Positions 24,751 to 37,690 of a stretch of DNA of 64,000 nt are shown here, piece after piece; the stretch's first letter is position 1; each line of letters begins with the position of its first letter. Below the pieces are notes generated by a model, which searched no databases, was not told the DNA's origin, and worked only from the letters and a program-made list of their open reading frames with translations. The DNA is taken from NCBI GenBank assembly GCA_013397935.1, contig VZRN01001317.1:3510738-3574737 (forward strand), written 5' to 3'. Both the position numbers and the translations under genes were made by a program. Source of the stretch: Dasyornis broadbenti. Taxonomy: Eukaryota; Chordata; Aves; Passeriformes; Dasyornithidae.

Positions 24751-25719
24751 TGGTCTGTGCTGGTGGAGGTGCAGAGAGCAAGGCAGCCTCTGGCTCCTGG
24801 GACTGTCTAGACAGCACTGGCTGTGAGTGTGGCTGGTGGCCCTGTGTGGGGCTGGTAGCTCACTTATCCTCCTTGCCAGGCTGGCTCTCACACCAGCCCA
24901 GCTGAGCAGGAGGAGAAAAAGGCTGAGTTGGGCCTCTGTCCCAGCTGGTCCTGCAGTGCTGGAGCCACATTCAAGCACCACATCCCAGGGACAGGCTCTG
25001 CTCTACAGCGGTGTACCTGTTTTCAGGGACTGGTTCAGCGTGACATTGCCTCACCCTGCATTTGTCCACCGCCCTGCAAGAACCTTTTCCTCCACTACAG
25101 AACAGATTTAGGGCCAAAGCTTTGCTTTCTCGTGCTGGCCTTCCCAAGACCCCCAGCACCATTGCAATGACTCCCATGGCCATGGGAGCTTGGTGGAGCT
25201 TCTCCAGCAGCATCTGCTCAGCTTGGGGATGCTCAAAGCACTCGGCCCAGCCCTCTCATCCCAGGGTGTCCTTGATTATGATCCATCTGGAAAAAACATA
25301 GAGGGGCACCCAGCCTCCACCTGCTCCCCACACCTGCTCCCCACACAGCCATGAAAGGACAGCAGTGGCACATGGCAGAGCCCCTTGCTGCTGGCTGCAG
25401 GGAGGCTGGGAGCCAGCGCACGGGATGTGGAGAGCAAAGCTCCTGCCAGGAGCAGCCCAGGGCTGAATTGGGTGGAATGAGGAAGGAAGAGAATTCCCTG
25501 CTGGAGCTGCTGCCGGCCCTGAGGCATGGGGCAGGAGTGGGTCTGTCTCTCTCATGCTTCAGATCCACTGGGAAGGGGTTATGGGGGGCTCTGGTGAAGG
25601 TCTGCGAGTGCTGAGGTCTAGCTGGGCCCCTCAGCATGGTGACCCCATCCCTGCAGAGCTGCGTGCGCCAGTGCCTGCACCACAGGGAACCCAGATGGGT
25701 TGTTTTTGAGGACCTGGCA

Positions 25720-26000
25720 GACCTGCAGTCTCCTGCTTTATGGCTGACTGTAAAGGGACTGGTATAAACTGTGATTGAAAACATGAATCATCTCACTAAT
25801 TAAACAGAGTTACTCCATGCCAGGAAATCTGTCTCTTTTGTCAGGATCTTTGTTTTTAAACGGGCATAAATCTCAGGCAAAGCCAAAGATTGGCTCCTGG
25901 ACCCTTTATCACCAAGTGGCAGTGATTTATATTGTGATTTATCCTGGCACCAGAGAAGGAATAGAATTAATAATAAATGTTCATTTCTAAGCCACAGTAC
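25720..26000. promoter_or_regulatory. AT-rich candidate conserved non-coding island
   Basis: A long block with CACTAATTAAACAGAG, GTTTTTAAACGGGC, GTGATTTATATTGTGATTTA and GAATTAATAATAAATG words, free of recognisable transposon sequence. It is the longest such island in the left half of the window. Function untested. Confidence 0.25.
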
Positions 26001-28934
26001 GCCTGGAAGTGTCTAAACACCCACCAGAGCAGCATTATCATTCCACGAACCAAGCTTTCTTTGGCTCTGAGAGCATCTTGCCAAGGCCAGCCTGGTCTGG
26101 GGAGGCAGATGGGGGCACTTTGGGCACTGTCTGGCAGGCTCAGTCAGTGTGGGGTTGTGTGCTCCCCCCACACCAGCTGGTGAGGATGTACAAGGAGGGT
26201 CACAGAGGGACCTCTTTGTGCTTCAGGGCTGGTAGCCAAAGCATCAATTAATGTGATACCCCACTCTGCAGTGCACTGGCTCCTGCTGAGACCAGTTTGG
26301 GCAAGGGGTGGGTGGATGCTCATATCCCTTCTGAATCACCAGGCCCTGGGCATGGCCTGATCCAAGATGGGAAGGAGGTTGTCTGGATAGCACAGGCTTC
26401 AGGAGGGGTATGCAGGTGCCCCAAGTCCCCATCCTGACCAGGTCTTGGTTCACTGTGGCTGTGAGCCCTCTCTCCTCATGCCCAAGCAATGTGGGACTCA
26501 TGCTGTCCCCATCACGGGTGGTGCACCCACACTCTTTGCAAAGAGCCTGGGCACTTGTGCATGACAGTAAATCCCAGCAAGTGCCACTTTGCAAATTCTT
26601 TCCAGCGCTGGGAAAGCTGGAGCACCACATCAGGATGTTAATGTCAAAATGGTAATGTCACCATGCATGCAGCACTGTCCAGGTACAGTTGTTCAGGGTG
26701 GGCTCTTCCTGATGTGGTCCCCAGTTCCTGACAGCCCGCAGCCTTAAGGGTCCTTCTGGGTCCTGTTAGCTCCCAGGAACAGCCTCGTCCCTGATTCCTG
26801 TGCCATTTGCTTGTGGTGCCTCACTGGTATTTACAGAAAGTTCCCAGGGAGCCTCACATCCACTGATCTGTGGGTCAACATTGACAGAGTCTACATGAAC
26901 ACAGGAACAAGGCACCGGGATATAGTGGCAAATAGTGCAACGTGTTCTCCCAGTAAGATCCTCTGAGCTGCATTAGCAGCATCTGCACAAGGCAAGAGAG
27001 AATATGGAGCAGCTCAGAGCAGTGGGTGCTGCAGCTGGAGCCAGATGTTCATGTTACTACAATGAGGAGGAAAAAAGCCCAGCCCTGAAGTTCCTGCTCC
27101 TCAGCCTCCTCTCTCTGAGTGGATTTATTTGCATGCATGTCTTCACAGCAGCTCAGCCAAGCAGCCCACAGCAGCCCGCGCACAGTCATGCAGAATGGAT
27201 GCAGCAATGCCAGCAGAAAGGACCATTATGGTGGGGTGTGGCCATAGGATGCCAGAAGAATCTGCTTGCAGCTGGCCTTGTGGCACAGCTGTTGTGGAAC
27301 ACATCCCCAGCCTGGCTTTTCCGCTGTAGATGTGGCAAGGCCCTGATCGGTGTTTTCACAGGATACCAAGTAGGGATGTCACTGCCTCAGGACTGTGGGG
27401 TTCACCAGGATGCTGGTGGTCCATCCTTGTGCACTGCTGTGCCTGTGTCCATCACTGCTTTAAGGCTGTGGAGTGACCGAACCCCTCTCAGCTCTGTAGG
27501 AGGCTCAGAGCTTCATGAAGGAGCTGCTGAGAGGGCTGGGGAGCAGGCTGTGTACCCCACTACCTGTTTCTCATGCAGCAAACAAGGTTGGGAATCTGTT
27601 CTTCATAGCCCAAAATCCCAGCACTGCTCCAGTTATGTTCTGCTGGCTTCAGGACACAAGCACTCGGAGGGAAGGATGGGGGGTTGTCATTGCCAAGAAT
27701 GCTGTTAAATTGGCTGCTCAGACTTCCTTCTGTAGCCCAGTACCCCTGAGCCACTTCAGTCCTGATGGAGTTTGCAGGGAAAGTCTGGAACTACCACTCA
27801 ATCCCTCTTTGGGACCTGGGGTACATCTCCATCCCTATCCCAGAAGGGCAGTGGGGAGCAGCCCCCTCTTGTCACTGCCCTTGGTGTTACTGGGCACCTT
27901 GAGGCTTGTACTGGGATCTTAGTCACCAGCCAGCACTGGAATCAGGGAAAGGTTTGCACACACATCCTCACACACATGAGGGGTTTGTGCTGTGACACAC
28001 CATGCGCACTGCCAGGGCCGAGTACATGCTGCTGGGTAGAGGGATGAGCGTGTCTGGCTGCAGAGCATGGCTGACCCGGGATTCTGCAAACCAGTTCTGC
28101 CATTCCAGACATGCTGGGTTTCCTATGAGCGTCTTTATCCAGCTGCAGCAAACAGTGATGGGATAATTAGAGCTAAAACATGGAGCGCAGTGGGAGAGCA
28201 GTGCCCTGTGCTGCCGTGAGCTGTGATGTGTTTGGAGTTGCTCTTCCCACAGAACCAGGAAGATCTCCTGCATATGTGCTGAAATAAAACCTGTTCCCTG
28301 GGTGATTTTAAGGAAGTGACAGGAAGAAAACAACTTTATTACCTTGAAAAACCAGGAGCTCTCATCACTTCTGCCACAAAGCAGATGGGCACTGCCGAGA
28401 GTGAGAAGCAGCTCAGGAGCAGGCAGCGGTCAGGGAGAACTGGAGAGAGAGCTGGCAGTGCCCCGGGGCAGCAGAGCTGTCACCACCAGTGCAGGTAGCC
28501 AGGGGGCTCTGAGCTGTGCCTGGGCTCCCCAAGGAGCCCTTTCAACACCTTTCTCCCTTTCAGCTGAACTACCCTCAATCTTCAGTCCATAGACAGTTTG
28601 TATCCCTGCCTGATGTTTTCTCCTGCTTTAAACAAGGGGTTTTCAAGGAGATGAGTTTCAAAACCGAATTGTGTAGTGAAGAACAGTAGATGGGAATATC
28701 ACTGACAGCACAAAAGGGCTGGGACAGGGTGCGAATGCTTCTGGGAAGGTTTTTTAGGTGAGTGGACACTCAGGACTGCTTTGCCAGTGTTTTCAAGGCA
28801 TCTACCACTTATCCAGGTGATGCTCTGGGTCAGCTGTGATGGTCCTGAAGGGCTCACTCAATTCCTGCCCCCAAAACACACAGAGGGATTTACCAGAGAA
28901 AGTTTTAACAAGCACTTTTGATGGTTTTAACAAT

Positions 28935-29426
28935 TTCTTGCTGTCTGGTGCAGCAGTTTGGAAAGCAACAAACACGAACCTCTGCTGTCTTCTAGCAGGA
29001 TTCATCTTTATTACACACAGTTCAGTATTTATACATTTCCTCGGTGGGAAAGCACAGCAGGAAAGACAAAACAGCCACACCAAACCAAGCACCCGTAGAG
29101 CAGACATTTCTGCTCTTCTTGTCACACATACAGGCAAACACACCACGGCCCAGAGTTCTGGGTGGTAAAAGAAACATTCACACATAGGTGTTTATGGTGG
29201 GAATCCATCCTTTGGTATGCACTTCTCCCAAGGGAAAAGAGTTCTTATCAAGGTCGAGATTACTGTAACAGGCCACTGCTTTTACACAGAGCTCTCAGCA
29301 AGGTCGGGATGGTTGCAGCTGGCCACTGCTTCTACATCTGGGACATCCAGCACAGCCAGGACATCAGAGCGTGTCCTGGCCACAGCAGTCAGGCAACACA
29401 ACCCACATTTTTTGTAGACCACTACA
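28935..29426 (-). mobile_element. Probable solo LTR of an avian endogenous retrovirus (ERVL-like)
   Basis: On the minus strand the segment begins TGTAGTGGTCTACA at 29426, the TG opening of ERVL-type LTRs. It contains a TATAAATA box (29033-29026) followed closely by an AATAAA signal (29012-29007), the usual U3-R order, and runs to about 28935. A roughly 36-bp phrase around GGCCACTGCTT is duplicated imperfectly near 29250-29335. No gag, pol or env sequence adjoins, so it is probably a solo LTR. No clear target-site duplication was found, so the right-to-left end is approximate. The 127-codon minus-strand frame across it has no recognised domain. Confidence 0.6.
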
Positions 29427-30544
29427 ATAAAACAGCCCAAGAGACAGCTCAAAGGGTGACAGTCACATGGGGGTCACTTGTGTTGCTCTAATATTGGTCT
29501 GGGGTGAAAAGAGAGGTTTGGGATCCTGGGGGTGATGACACCTTAGTGTGCCAGTGAGGGCTGTGAGAGCTGTGGGGCCCTATGGAGCCAGAACTAAGTA
29601 ACATGCATGACTGTCAGTGATGCTGTGTGTGACCAGGGATGCTGTGCACGGCTGGGGATGATGCTGTGCTCACCAGGGAGGATGCTGTGTGTGGTGCAGG
29701 GCGGATGTGGCTGCAGAACCAGTGAGGCTCGGCTTCCTGGTCTCAGGGCGCTGGCAGTACAGGCCTACCAGGTATTTTGGGGAACTCCACAGCCCTGTGC
29801 TCACTTTCCCCCCTTCCCCACCACCCTATCCTATCTCTGTTCTGATTCTGTCAGTCTCTGGCTGTTTGAAGCTGCTTTTCCACGGTGGGCTGTCAGGCTG
29901 GATGTGGTTTGAAGCAGAAGTTCCTGACACACCATTAGCACATGGTGAATAGTCTGCAGGAGCGGTGGGAGCTGCGCAGAGATGCTGCAGGGAGCAGCTT
30001 TGAGCTGGCAGCGGGCTGGGAGCCCCAGGAGTGAGAAGGGGGCTCCGTGCAAGAGCTCCAGTGGCTCCATCCCCTCAGCACCCTGGAGCAGGAGCCAGCT
30101 GCTGGGATACCGAAAGGTGTGGCTGGGGCTTGTGGAGAGAACTACAGCACCTGTGAAACCCCGGCACGGTCCCCTCTGTCGGTAGGAGCCCTCACCTTTG
30201 CCCTTGCCTTCGCCCTGCACCCATTTGTACCCCCATGGGGACTGGTGTGGGGACAGCTTTGCCCTAGGACCAGCCCCGCTTGGAGACAAAGCTCCTGCAC
30301 CTGCAGCACTGGGAATTTCACTGCAGCATTTCTGTGCTCCTGGCAGGAACCGTGGGCTCCCTTCAGTAAGAAGGGGGGTTTATGGTTCTTCCTGCACAAG
30401 AGCATGGATCTGGGAAAAGTGGGTCAGTAAATGGGTGAGATGTGCTGGTTCCCCTCTTTTGGGCTGTAGCCCTCAGCAGCTGGGAAGCCCGGCATCCTCT
30501 GCTGCCTGTGGCTCCTTGCGGGGTGGGGGAGATGGAAGAAGAAC

Positions 30545-30650
30545 AGCGAGTTCCAGATTAATTGCAAGTTCAATGACTGTGTATATGAATATTTAATTAT
30601 CTACATCTGTAATGAATATGCATGATATGCAGATGCGAGAGGGAGCCAGC
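30545..30650. promoter_or_regulatory. Candidate enhancer-like island with POU/homeobox-type sites
   Basis: Clustered words include AGATTAATTGC, ATATTTAATTATC, GTAATGAATATGCATG and ATATGCAGATG, giving several TAAT cores plus octamer-like ATGCAGAT and ATATGCAT. The cluster sits between GC-rich repeats and has no transposon signature. Regulatory function is inference. Confidence 0.3.
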
Positions 30651-30834
30651 AATGAGGTGGGTGTAGGCAGGAGTGCAGAAGAGGGCTGGAGAGGGAGGAA
30701 AAACTGGCAGCAGCAGCACCAGGGAACCCACTTGTCCCTGCACTCTGGCACACAGGGACCCCAAATGGAAGGAGCTGTGGGACTGCAGGGGACAGCCTGG
30801 GGTGGGCAGCGTGGCACCCAGGATAGTGTGTGAC

Positions 30835-30888
30835 ACCTGGGGTGGTGTTGGCACCCGGGGTGGTATTGGCACCCGGGGTAGTGAGTGC
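30835..30888 (+). repeat. Tandem repeat, 18-bp unit, three copies
   Basis: Three consecutive units of the form ACCCGGGGTGGTATTGGC differ at a few positions. A related, more decayed phrase precedes them from about 30795. It is a small minisatellite. Confidence 0.85.
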
Positions 30889-31127
30889 GTGTGCCGCTGA
30901 GACCTGCACTGTGCAGGGCGGGCACATTCATTTCAGCAGGGAGAGGCGAGGACACGTTGAGGACTTTCCTTGTGTCTGAGAATATATTTTCCAGTGCTCC
31001 TCAAGGACAGGACCTCTCAAAGAGCTCCAGAGATGCCCCAGGTTACCAACCTGGGGATGGAGTCTCCATGAGCCAGGCACCCCAAGACCCCAGCTCAAGG
31101 CATTGCTTCCTGATAAGAATAATCTTC

Positions 31128-31235
31128 TCATAGGAGGAAATTCTTCTCTGTGAGGGTGGGGGGGCCCAGAGAAGCTGTGGCTGCCCCTGGGTCCCTGGAA
31201 ATGTCCAAGACCAGGTTGGATGGGGCTGCATGGAA
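31128..31235 (+). mobile_element. CR1 LINE fragment (3' region, lacking the extreme tail)
   Basis: AAATTCTTCTCTGTGAGGGT, CCCAGAGAAGCTGTGG and CCAGGTTGGATGGGGCT follow the order of the avian CR1 3' region. The terminal ATTCTATG repeat is missing, so the copy is truncated at both ends or decayed. Confidence 0.82.
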
Positions 31236-31369
31236 TGGATGCAGAGCAAGGTCTGGCACAGAGAACCTTATCTGCGGTTACTGTGGGATTGTTTCGGTGA
31301 TTAGTGTTGCTGGGGCCAGGCTGTCAGAGGCAGGTACTGGGGTGTTGTATATCTGTCAGCACAGAGCTT

Positions 31370-31490
31370 TTTATGACTTGTAACTACAGCATGAAATAGC
31401 TTTTTTATTTTTTATTTCAGCATTAGGAAAAGCCATTACGATATGGGGACAAGGCTGTTACTCTCCTTAATTTTCTCATAAAGAACGCTG
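31370..31490. promoter_or_regulatory. AT-rich candidate conserved non-coding island
   Basis: TTTTTATGACTTG, AGCTTTTTTATTTTTTATT, GCCATTACGATATGG and CCTTAATTTTCTCATAAAG lie together in non-repetitive sequence. A pyrimidine tract followed by CAG near 31420 also mimics a splice acceptor, but no open exon with a donor follows clearly. Confidence 0.2.
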
Positions 31491-32314
31491 TCAGTGGCTG
31501 TTGGTGACTCCTGGGGCACAATGGCCATGGTGGAACCACACCTGTCCACTGTCCCCTGCCTCCTCCAAGACTGCCCAGCACTTGGGCATCCCAGGGGAGT
31601 GGCTCTGTGCCAGCCAGGTCTGTGCCATGGGTCGTGTTGCTTCTCCTAAGCTTTCATGAGGACAGCTCAAGAGGAACGAAATATCCTGCCTCAAATTTTC
31701 TGGAAGGATTATTTTAGTTTAAAACACCATTTCACATAAAAATACATGAAATATATATTCCGGATTCCTCCCAAGGAAGAAACAAATGTTTCACCTGGCC
31801 CAGGCTTTGGTGTGAATATGGTGGTGAAGAGCCAATGTCTCCCCAGGTCCCTACAGATGGGAATGTGCAGGGAGCAGCTGGCTATGTCCCCCTGCCAGCC
31901 CTCCTGCTGTGGCAGGGGCTGTGGCAGCGGTTCTTCGTCCATCACCCTGAAGTCATGCAAGCCTTGATGTTGTTGTTCATCAGCCTCCTCCCCAGCTGAT
32001 GGAGCTGTGTCTGCCTCCTCTGGATCACCATCGCCTCCCTCCGGAGATGGCACAGAGGCACCAGGACACACCCAGCACCCCACATGTGCTCCCAGAGCCC
32101 GAGACAGAGATTTTCTGGCTGTTACTGAACACTGATTTTAGAGATGCCAAAGATGGCTCCAAGGTTCTTCGTGGTCCATAACCACCAGCTCTGAGCTCAT
32201 TATCACATATCTCGGCTGTTGACATCATCACATATCCCTGGCTGTTTTCCTGAAGGCACAGTCAGGGATAACAGCCAGGGCAGCTGGGATAATGTGATCC
32301 ACTGTCAGCCCAGT

Positions 32315-32445
32315 TCAGAGAATCACAGAGTCTTCTGAGCTGGGAAAGACCCACAAGAATCGTTGAGTCCATCTTCTGGCCCTGCACAGGACACCCAACA
32401 ATCCCACCATGTGCCTGAGAACCTCGTCCAAATAGCTTCAGCCTC
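32315..32445 (-). mobile_element. CR1 LINE 3'-region fragment
   Basis: The plus strand reads AGAATCACAGAGTC, TGGGAAAGACCCACAAGAATC, TTGAGTCCATCTTCTGGCC and CACCCAACAATCCCACCATG, complements of the CR1 3' region. It is diverged and 5' truncated. Confidence 0.85.
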
Positions 32446-33939
32446 CTCTAATTGATCTGATCATGGGGTGCCTCCAGCGAGAGTGACAGCAAAGACCAGC
32501 ATAAAAAAATCACTGACCTTCCCCACTGTGACCTCAGCATCCCCAGCCCCTGTCACTTCTGAGCCACGGTGCTGGCCCTACCAATTCCAACACCTCTCCT
32601 CTCAGTGCCTTTCCTCTGCCCCAGACTGGCCCATTCCTGTGCATCCAGCTAGACACACCGTGTCTCTACAAGGAGCCATGTCTGTGCATTTCAGCTTCCC
32701 TCTCCTCCAAACGGCTTTGTCCTTGTTATTTCAGAGCTGGCCAAAGGCTGGAAATGTTGTGGAAGAGCCCTGTTGATGTGGAATTTCTGATTTAAAGGAA
32801 CTCACATGGATTCTTTCCTTCCGTTGAGCATTGAAGAGACCAAGCCTGGGCAGTGGATCCAGTCTGAGGCTTCTCAGTCACACAAGTGACATTTTCTCAG
32901 TCCTTGCTCATGGGAGATAGTCTCCCTGCCTCCCAGATGCAGCCCAGGTGCCCATGGCTGGTGGACCCTGGCAGCTCTCAGGACAGGCCACAGTCCAGGT
33001 CCCTCTGGCATTTACTCTCTGTAGAATTCAGTCATAGGAGTCTTCAGAGTTATAAAATTACTTTGGCTGCCATTTATTACAAAATTGGAGGTGGGCATCC
33101 TGCTATTTTTTAGGGAAATGTGTAGCCTCTTGCAGTGAGAGATAGCATTGACCATCCACTAATCCTCCTCAGACAGGGATTTGCACATCCCACAGGCACA
33201 GAGCGTGTCCCTCCTGGTAATAGAGCCCACGTGAAGAGTGAGAAGAGCTCACTGGGAACTGGGAACCAATTGCTCAGGGCTGTCCCTGAGCTGATGTTTG
33301 TGCTGACAGCATCCCTGGATGTGCTGAGGCAGCCACAGGGGCTCCCTTCCCCAGCCTCATCCTGGCTTTTTACTCCTGCTCTGGTCCTGTGGACACGGAG
33401 AGGGGATGTGCTGATGTGTTCCTAGAGCTGAAGGAAAACCTCTGTGCAAGCCTGAGTTTCACTTCTAAGCCATTCCTGGAGGGTGGGAGAGGCTGGTCTG
33501 CTGACACTCCAACACTGCTGCTTTTCCCTCTGCAGCCCCTGTTCAAACGGGATTAGCTTAAAACATCAAAAGCACTTACTTTACGTGAGTGTTTGATGTT
33601 CCCTCGGGCTGGCTGTATTTGAGCATACAAAAGAGGGAACACGTGTGTGGCATTAGCCCCTCGCAGCCAGCATGTTCGCTCCGTGGCATCGGCTTTGGCC
33701 ACATCCGCTCCCAACCCACAGAGCCGTGTGAGGGTTGTGGTGGAGCTCAGAGCTCATTGCTGGGCTGCTGCCATGGCAGAGGGTCCCACAGACCCCACTC
33801 CTGCCATCCTCCAGCCCCTGTCTCTCCCAGTGCTGCTGGGGAAGGCATCTGACAGATCCTTGTCAAAGGGACTCTTGTGTTAGGTCCCCGTTTCCCTGCG
33901 CTTTTGCCAAGATGTAGTAGGCAGAACTGGTGACAAATG

Positions 33940-34175
33940 CATTTCTTAGATTCTTTTAAACGTTTTATTCCCCCTCACTACACAGATTGCAGCAGTAATC
34001 CTCTGTTCTGAAAAATCATTTAATATTTCTAAGCCCACCGTTCCCCCAGATTTCGTCTCTGGCGTCCTTGTTCCTCCTGATGTCCTGTCACATACATGTC
34101 ATTTCTGTAGAACAACAATCTTTGAGAAGGAAATAAATTACATCCTTACAGTTCTTCAAATAAAAGGAGTTGCTC
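33940..34175. promoter_or_regulatory. AT-rich candidate conserved non-coding island
   Basis: Contains CTTTTAAACGTTTTATTCC, AAAAATCATTTAATATTTC, AACAACAATCTTTGAGAAGG and GGAAATAAATTAC. ATCTTTGA is a TCF/LEF-type word. No repeat signature was seen, and function is untested. Confidence 0.22.
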
Positions 34176-34754
34176 CATGAGTTATGGAATTATATCTCCC
34201 GCTTCGAGGTTTATATGCAAAACGCTGTCACTGAGGGATGGGCACAAAGAGAAAAAGGTGTTTGCCCACAGAGTGAGCCCAGTGGCTCTGGGCTGGCAGC
34301 AGCACCTCACAGGGTGAGCCCCAAAGGGCCCAGAAAGACCCAGCAAGCCCAGGGATGGGGCAAGGGCAGGGCCACAGCTGCCAGCAGCTCCATCCATCAG
34401 CCCTGTGCAACTGCATGAGCCCTGAGGGTCAAAAAGCCTGGAATACTGCAAAACTCTGCCCCTGAAGGATGTGCAGTGTTCCTCAGGGAAGTGCCTGAGG
34501 ACCCAATGCCAAGGAGACACTGGAGGCTGAACTTGCCATTCTGCTTTGCCCAGTCGAATTTAACCCAAATCCTCCGCAGTCTGTTTGGGGACACAGCTGC
34601 ACACCCGCTCTGCAGCAGCAGGGCACATGGAGGGGACAGGCAGGAGGCTGAATGGAGTCAGTGATAGTGCTCAGGGGGAAACCTCTGGCCTGAACCAAGG
34701 GCCTGGAGTTTGCTTCTATGTTTGATCTTCCCCTCAGGGAAGCAGGGAGGAATG

Positions 34755-34828
34755 GTAAGATTTTGCAGCTTCTCCTGCTTCTGCAGCTTTTCCTACTTTT
34801 GCAGCTTCTCTTCCTACTTTTGCAGATC
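34755..34828. repeat. Polypyrimidine tandem repeat with TTTGCAG units
   Basis: Four imperfect units of about 17-21 bases built on CTTCTCCT/CTACTTTTGCAG stand side by side. Each ends in a pyrimidine tract plus CAG and so mimics a splice acceptor on the plus strand, which could mislead gene predictors. Confidence 0.7.
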
Positions 34829-37690
34829 TGGGTTAATAAATAAATCAGTGCAGCTGATTTTCTAGCCCAGATCCTCTGGTGCCCTGGTTTCCCGTCAGTA
34901 AGAGGCGGTGAACCCATGGGAGACCAGATTCCCTGTGTGCCCAGGACAGCAGAGCCCTTGGGCCAGACCAGTCACTCAGGATGTGCTCAGGGAAGTGTGA
35001 CATGGATTAATGTCATGGTGGCACTGGGGTCGTGTCTGGGGCCATGCTGTCCCCTACATCCCTGCCTTGCGAATAGAAGGTGCCCATGGAGCCCTCCAGC
35101 ATCTTGTGAATGTGCAACAACAGCATCTCCGGTGCTCAAACATCACTAAGAAGACAAACACAGGTTCTTCCACCTCTGGAAGATCAGGGAAGAGGAGGAC
35201 ACATGCTCCTCACCAATCCCTTGAAAGTGGTGGGTGCAGAACTACCTGCACTGGTGCTGCAAAGAGCCCACCTGTAGCACAGAGCCAGTGGCCCTGAGGC
35301 ACTCAGGGAGCTCACCACAGAGCCTGGTGCCCCCCACACTGGGGTACAGGAGAGCAGGGCTCCCGAAGAGCCCAGGGGCTCCCATCCATGTGCCCAGAGC
35401 CATGCTTCCAGCCTGGTGCCACTGGCCCAGTAGACCAAATCCATCAGATCTTTCCCAGCTGGTAGAGCTGACCCGTGAGCCAGAGAGGATTGACCTGAGG
35501 GGACACACTGCAAGGGGACCCTCTCCTTGACTCAGCGCTTTCCAAGTGCTTTGTCAGTGAGCTGGAAGGAGTCATTTTCAGGGGGGATTTAAGGCTGCTG
35601 AAGTTCCAAGTATCAACAGAAACAGGGCAGGTGGAAAGTGTGGTGGGGAGCCAGAGGGGAGCGACTGGCTGGTGGTATGGGTGCAGCTCCTCTCTGTTCA
35701 AGAGGATCCAGCTGCTCCTGCCTTTGCTCCAGAGCCAGGACTCCTGTGCATGTCCTGCGCGTGGCAAGATGCTGAGGGGTTGGGAGAGGCTTAAAAGCCA
35801 GTGACAGGAGGGTGGGCTTGTCAGAAGGACTCACGTCAGTCTGTGAAAGGATGGATGCACGTGGCAGGATTGATGTGCCGGGACTCAGCTAGAGCTTGTC
35901 GCTGGCTGAGCATCTGCGTCATCGCTTCCAGGCTGCATCCATCGGCATTTTCCCTTCGTCTGCTCCCGCGCTCTCAGACTCACCTCCCAGTTTGGTCTCC
36001 TCACTGAAGCCACCTGGGCAGAGGAGCCTTCTCGGCTAGAGGAGCACAAACCCCTGCTCAGGGACAGCAAGATTCCCTGGAAACCCATCCTCCGGAACAC
36101 AGGAGCTGCAGGTGGGGCAGAACTGCTCCCTGCTCCCAGAAAACATGCCTGGGAGGAAGGACCCAGCAGCCCACAAGACCTTAGCGCAGGGAGAAAGGTT
36201 CTGCCAGGTCTAGGAAGCGGTTGACGTGTGAAAAGTGCATCTCTGGCCCCCAGTAGCATCATGTTCTCTCACAGAGGTCTTTAAGACCTTTTGTTCAGAG
36301 ACTGGGGCCAGGTGGCTCCGTCCACTGCGCTATCAGGGAAGGCAGCCTTTGAGGGGGCCAGGAGACAGGAACTGGTGCCACTGGTGCCGTTGGTGCCAGG
36401 CAGCGATGTGGGCAGCAGAGGAGCTCAGGGTTCAGACAGCTGCCCTGGGGCTGTGCTGTGCTCCTGGTGCCACAACAGCACAAACAATTTGTCTCTCCTG
36501 CTTCTCTCTCAAAGCCAATCACTGTCATCAGAGCACCAGCACAGAGAAAATCAAAAGTTTGGAAAACTGCTGCGGTGGGAATGCTGGGGATGCTGATGGG
36601 AAGGGTGGGGATGTTGTGCAGCACAGTCCTTGCTGCCAGGTTCAGCTGCTAACATGCCCCTGGCACTGTCCATCAGTGATCAATGAGCCACTTCAATGTC
36701 AGCTGAAGGCAGAAGTGGATGGGACAGAATGGAGAGGAAGCTCCATGCTCGCCTCTTGTGGGTTAAATCATGCCACGAGTCCTCGGAAAACCTCTGTTCC
36801 CATTGAGCATCACAGCTGGGGACCCAGGTGAACACATCACTGCCCTAACACCGCATACTCCATTGCTCTTGTTCAGGAGCAAGGAGCAGGCATTTATTGT
36901 GAGAGGCCATTAAGTACCTGCCAATACCAAAATTGCCTCTCCTCAGAAGCACACAGCACATTTGCTTGCAGCTTCCACTCCAGGACTGACTGCTGGGTGA
37001 TGTGGTGGGAAGAGGTTACAGATGACCAGGACTGGGCATCTGTAACCCATGAACTGCCCAGGTAACTGAGTCCCTTCACAGCTGCTTCTCCCTACGGACA
37101 GGGATAGAGGTGACCCTTAGCTCAGGACCTGTGCTGGAGGCTGGCCCAGCTCCAGCCCTTGAGCAGCTCCTGGCCCCAGGCTCTGGGCTGTGAATGGTCC
37201 AGGAAGGGAGAGGACGGGATCAGCCCAGAACAAGCCCTGCTCACAGTCTCCATCTCCTCCCTGTCCTTGGGCTGAGCCAGTACAGAATGAACCAAACTGA
37301 GAAATCAGACAGCTGAAAAATAACCCCTCTTTCTTGTCTTTTTTTTCTTTGGGTTATTTCTCAGCTGGATTTGTCCCTGCTCCAGTTCACAATGTTTTGC
37401 CCCTGCAGCGGGTCACAAAGGATCGGGGACAGCAGAAGAACAAACTCCTCAAACTGTCCCTGGGACCACAGGAGGTCTGTTCCAAGCTGTGCCAGGAAGG
37501 ACAGGGGCATGGGCTCAGGGCCAGTGCGGTCACCCCAGCACTTCCCAGCCTGGCTGACATCTAGCATGGCCTTCAGACAGCGTGGGAACGCAGTGGGAAG
37601 TTGGGAAGGGATGGGAGGCTCTGGACCCAGGCTGCAGGCAGAGACAGAGCCAGCTCTTGGCTGAGGGGCACAGCCATCAAAATTTAGCAC

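Larger units (their letters stand above)
21191..28930. other. Intergenic sequence, no gene recognised
   Basis: Mostly unique sequence with alternating GC-rich and AT-rich blocks. The AT-rich blocks at 22.28-22.40, 24.63-24.75 and 25.72-26.00 kb are the least random-looking and are listed separately. No open frame matches a known family, and I saw no structural RNA. Confidence 0.5.

Noticed and set aside
28802..29185. 127-codon minus-strand frame, considered as a retroviral protein remnant
   Set aside because: It falls within the LTR across the TATA and AATAAA signals and shows no gag, pol or env motif.
34755..34828. Series of splice acceptors on the plus strand
   Set aside because: The repeated TTTGCAG words belong to a polypyrimidine tandem repeat, and no exon follows.
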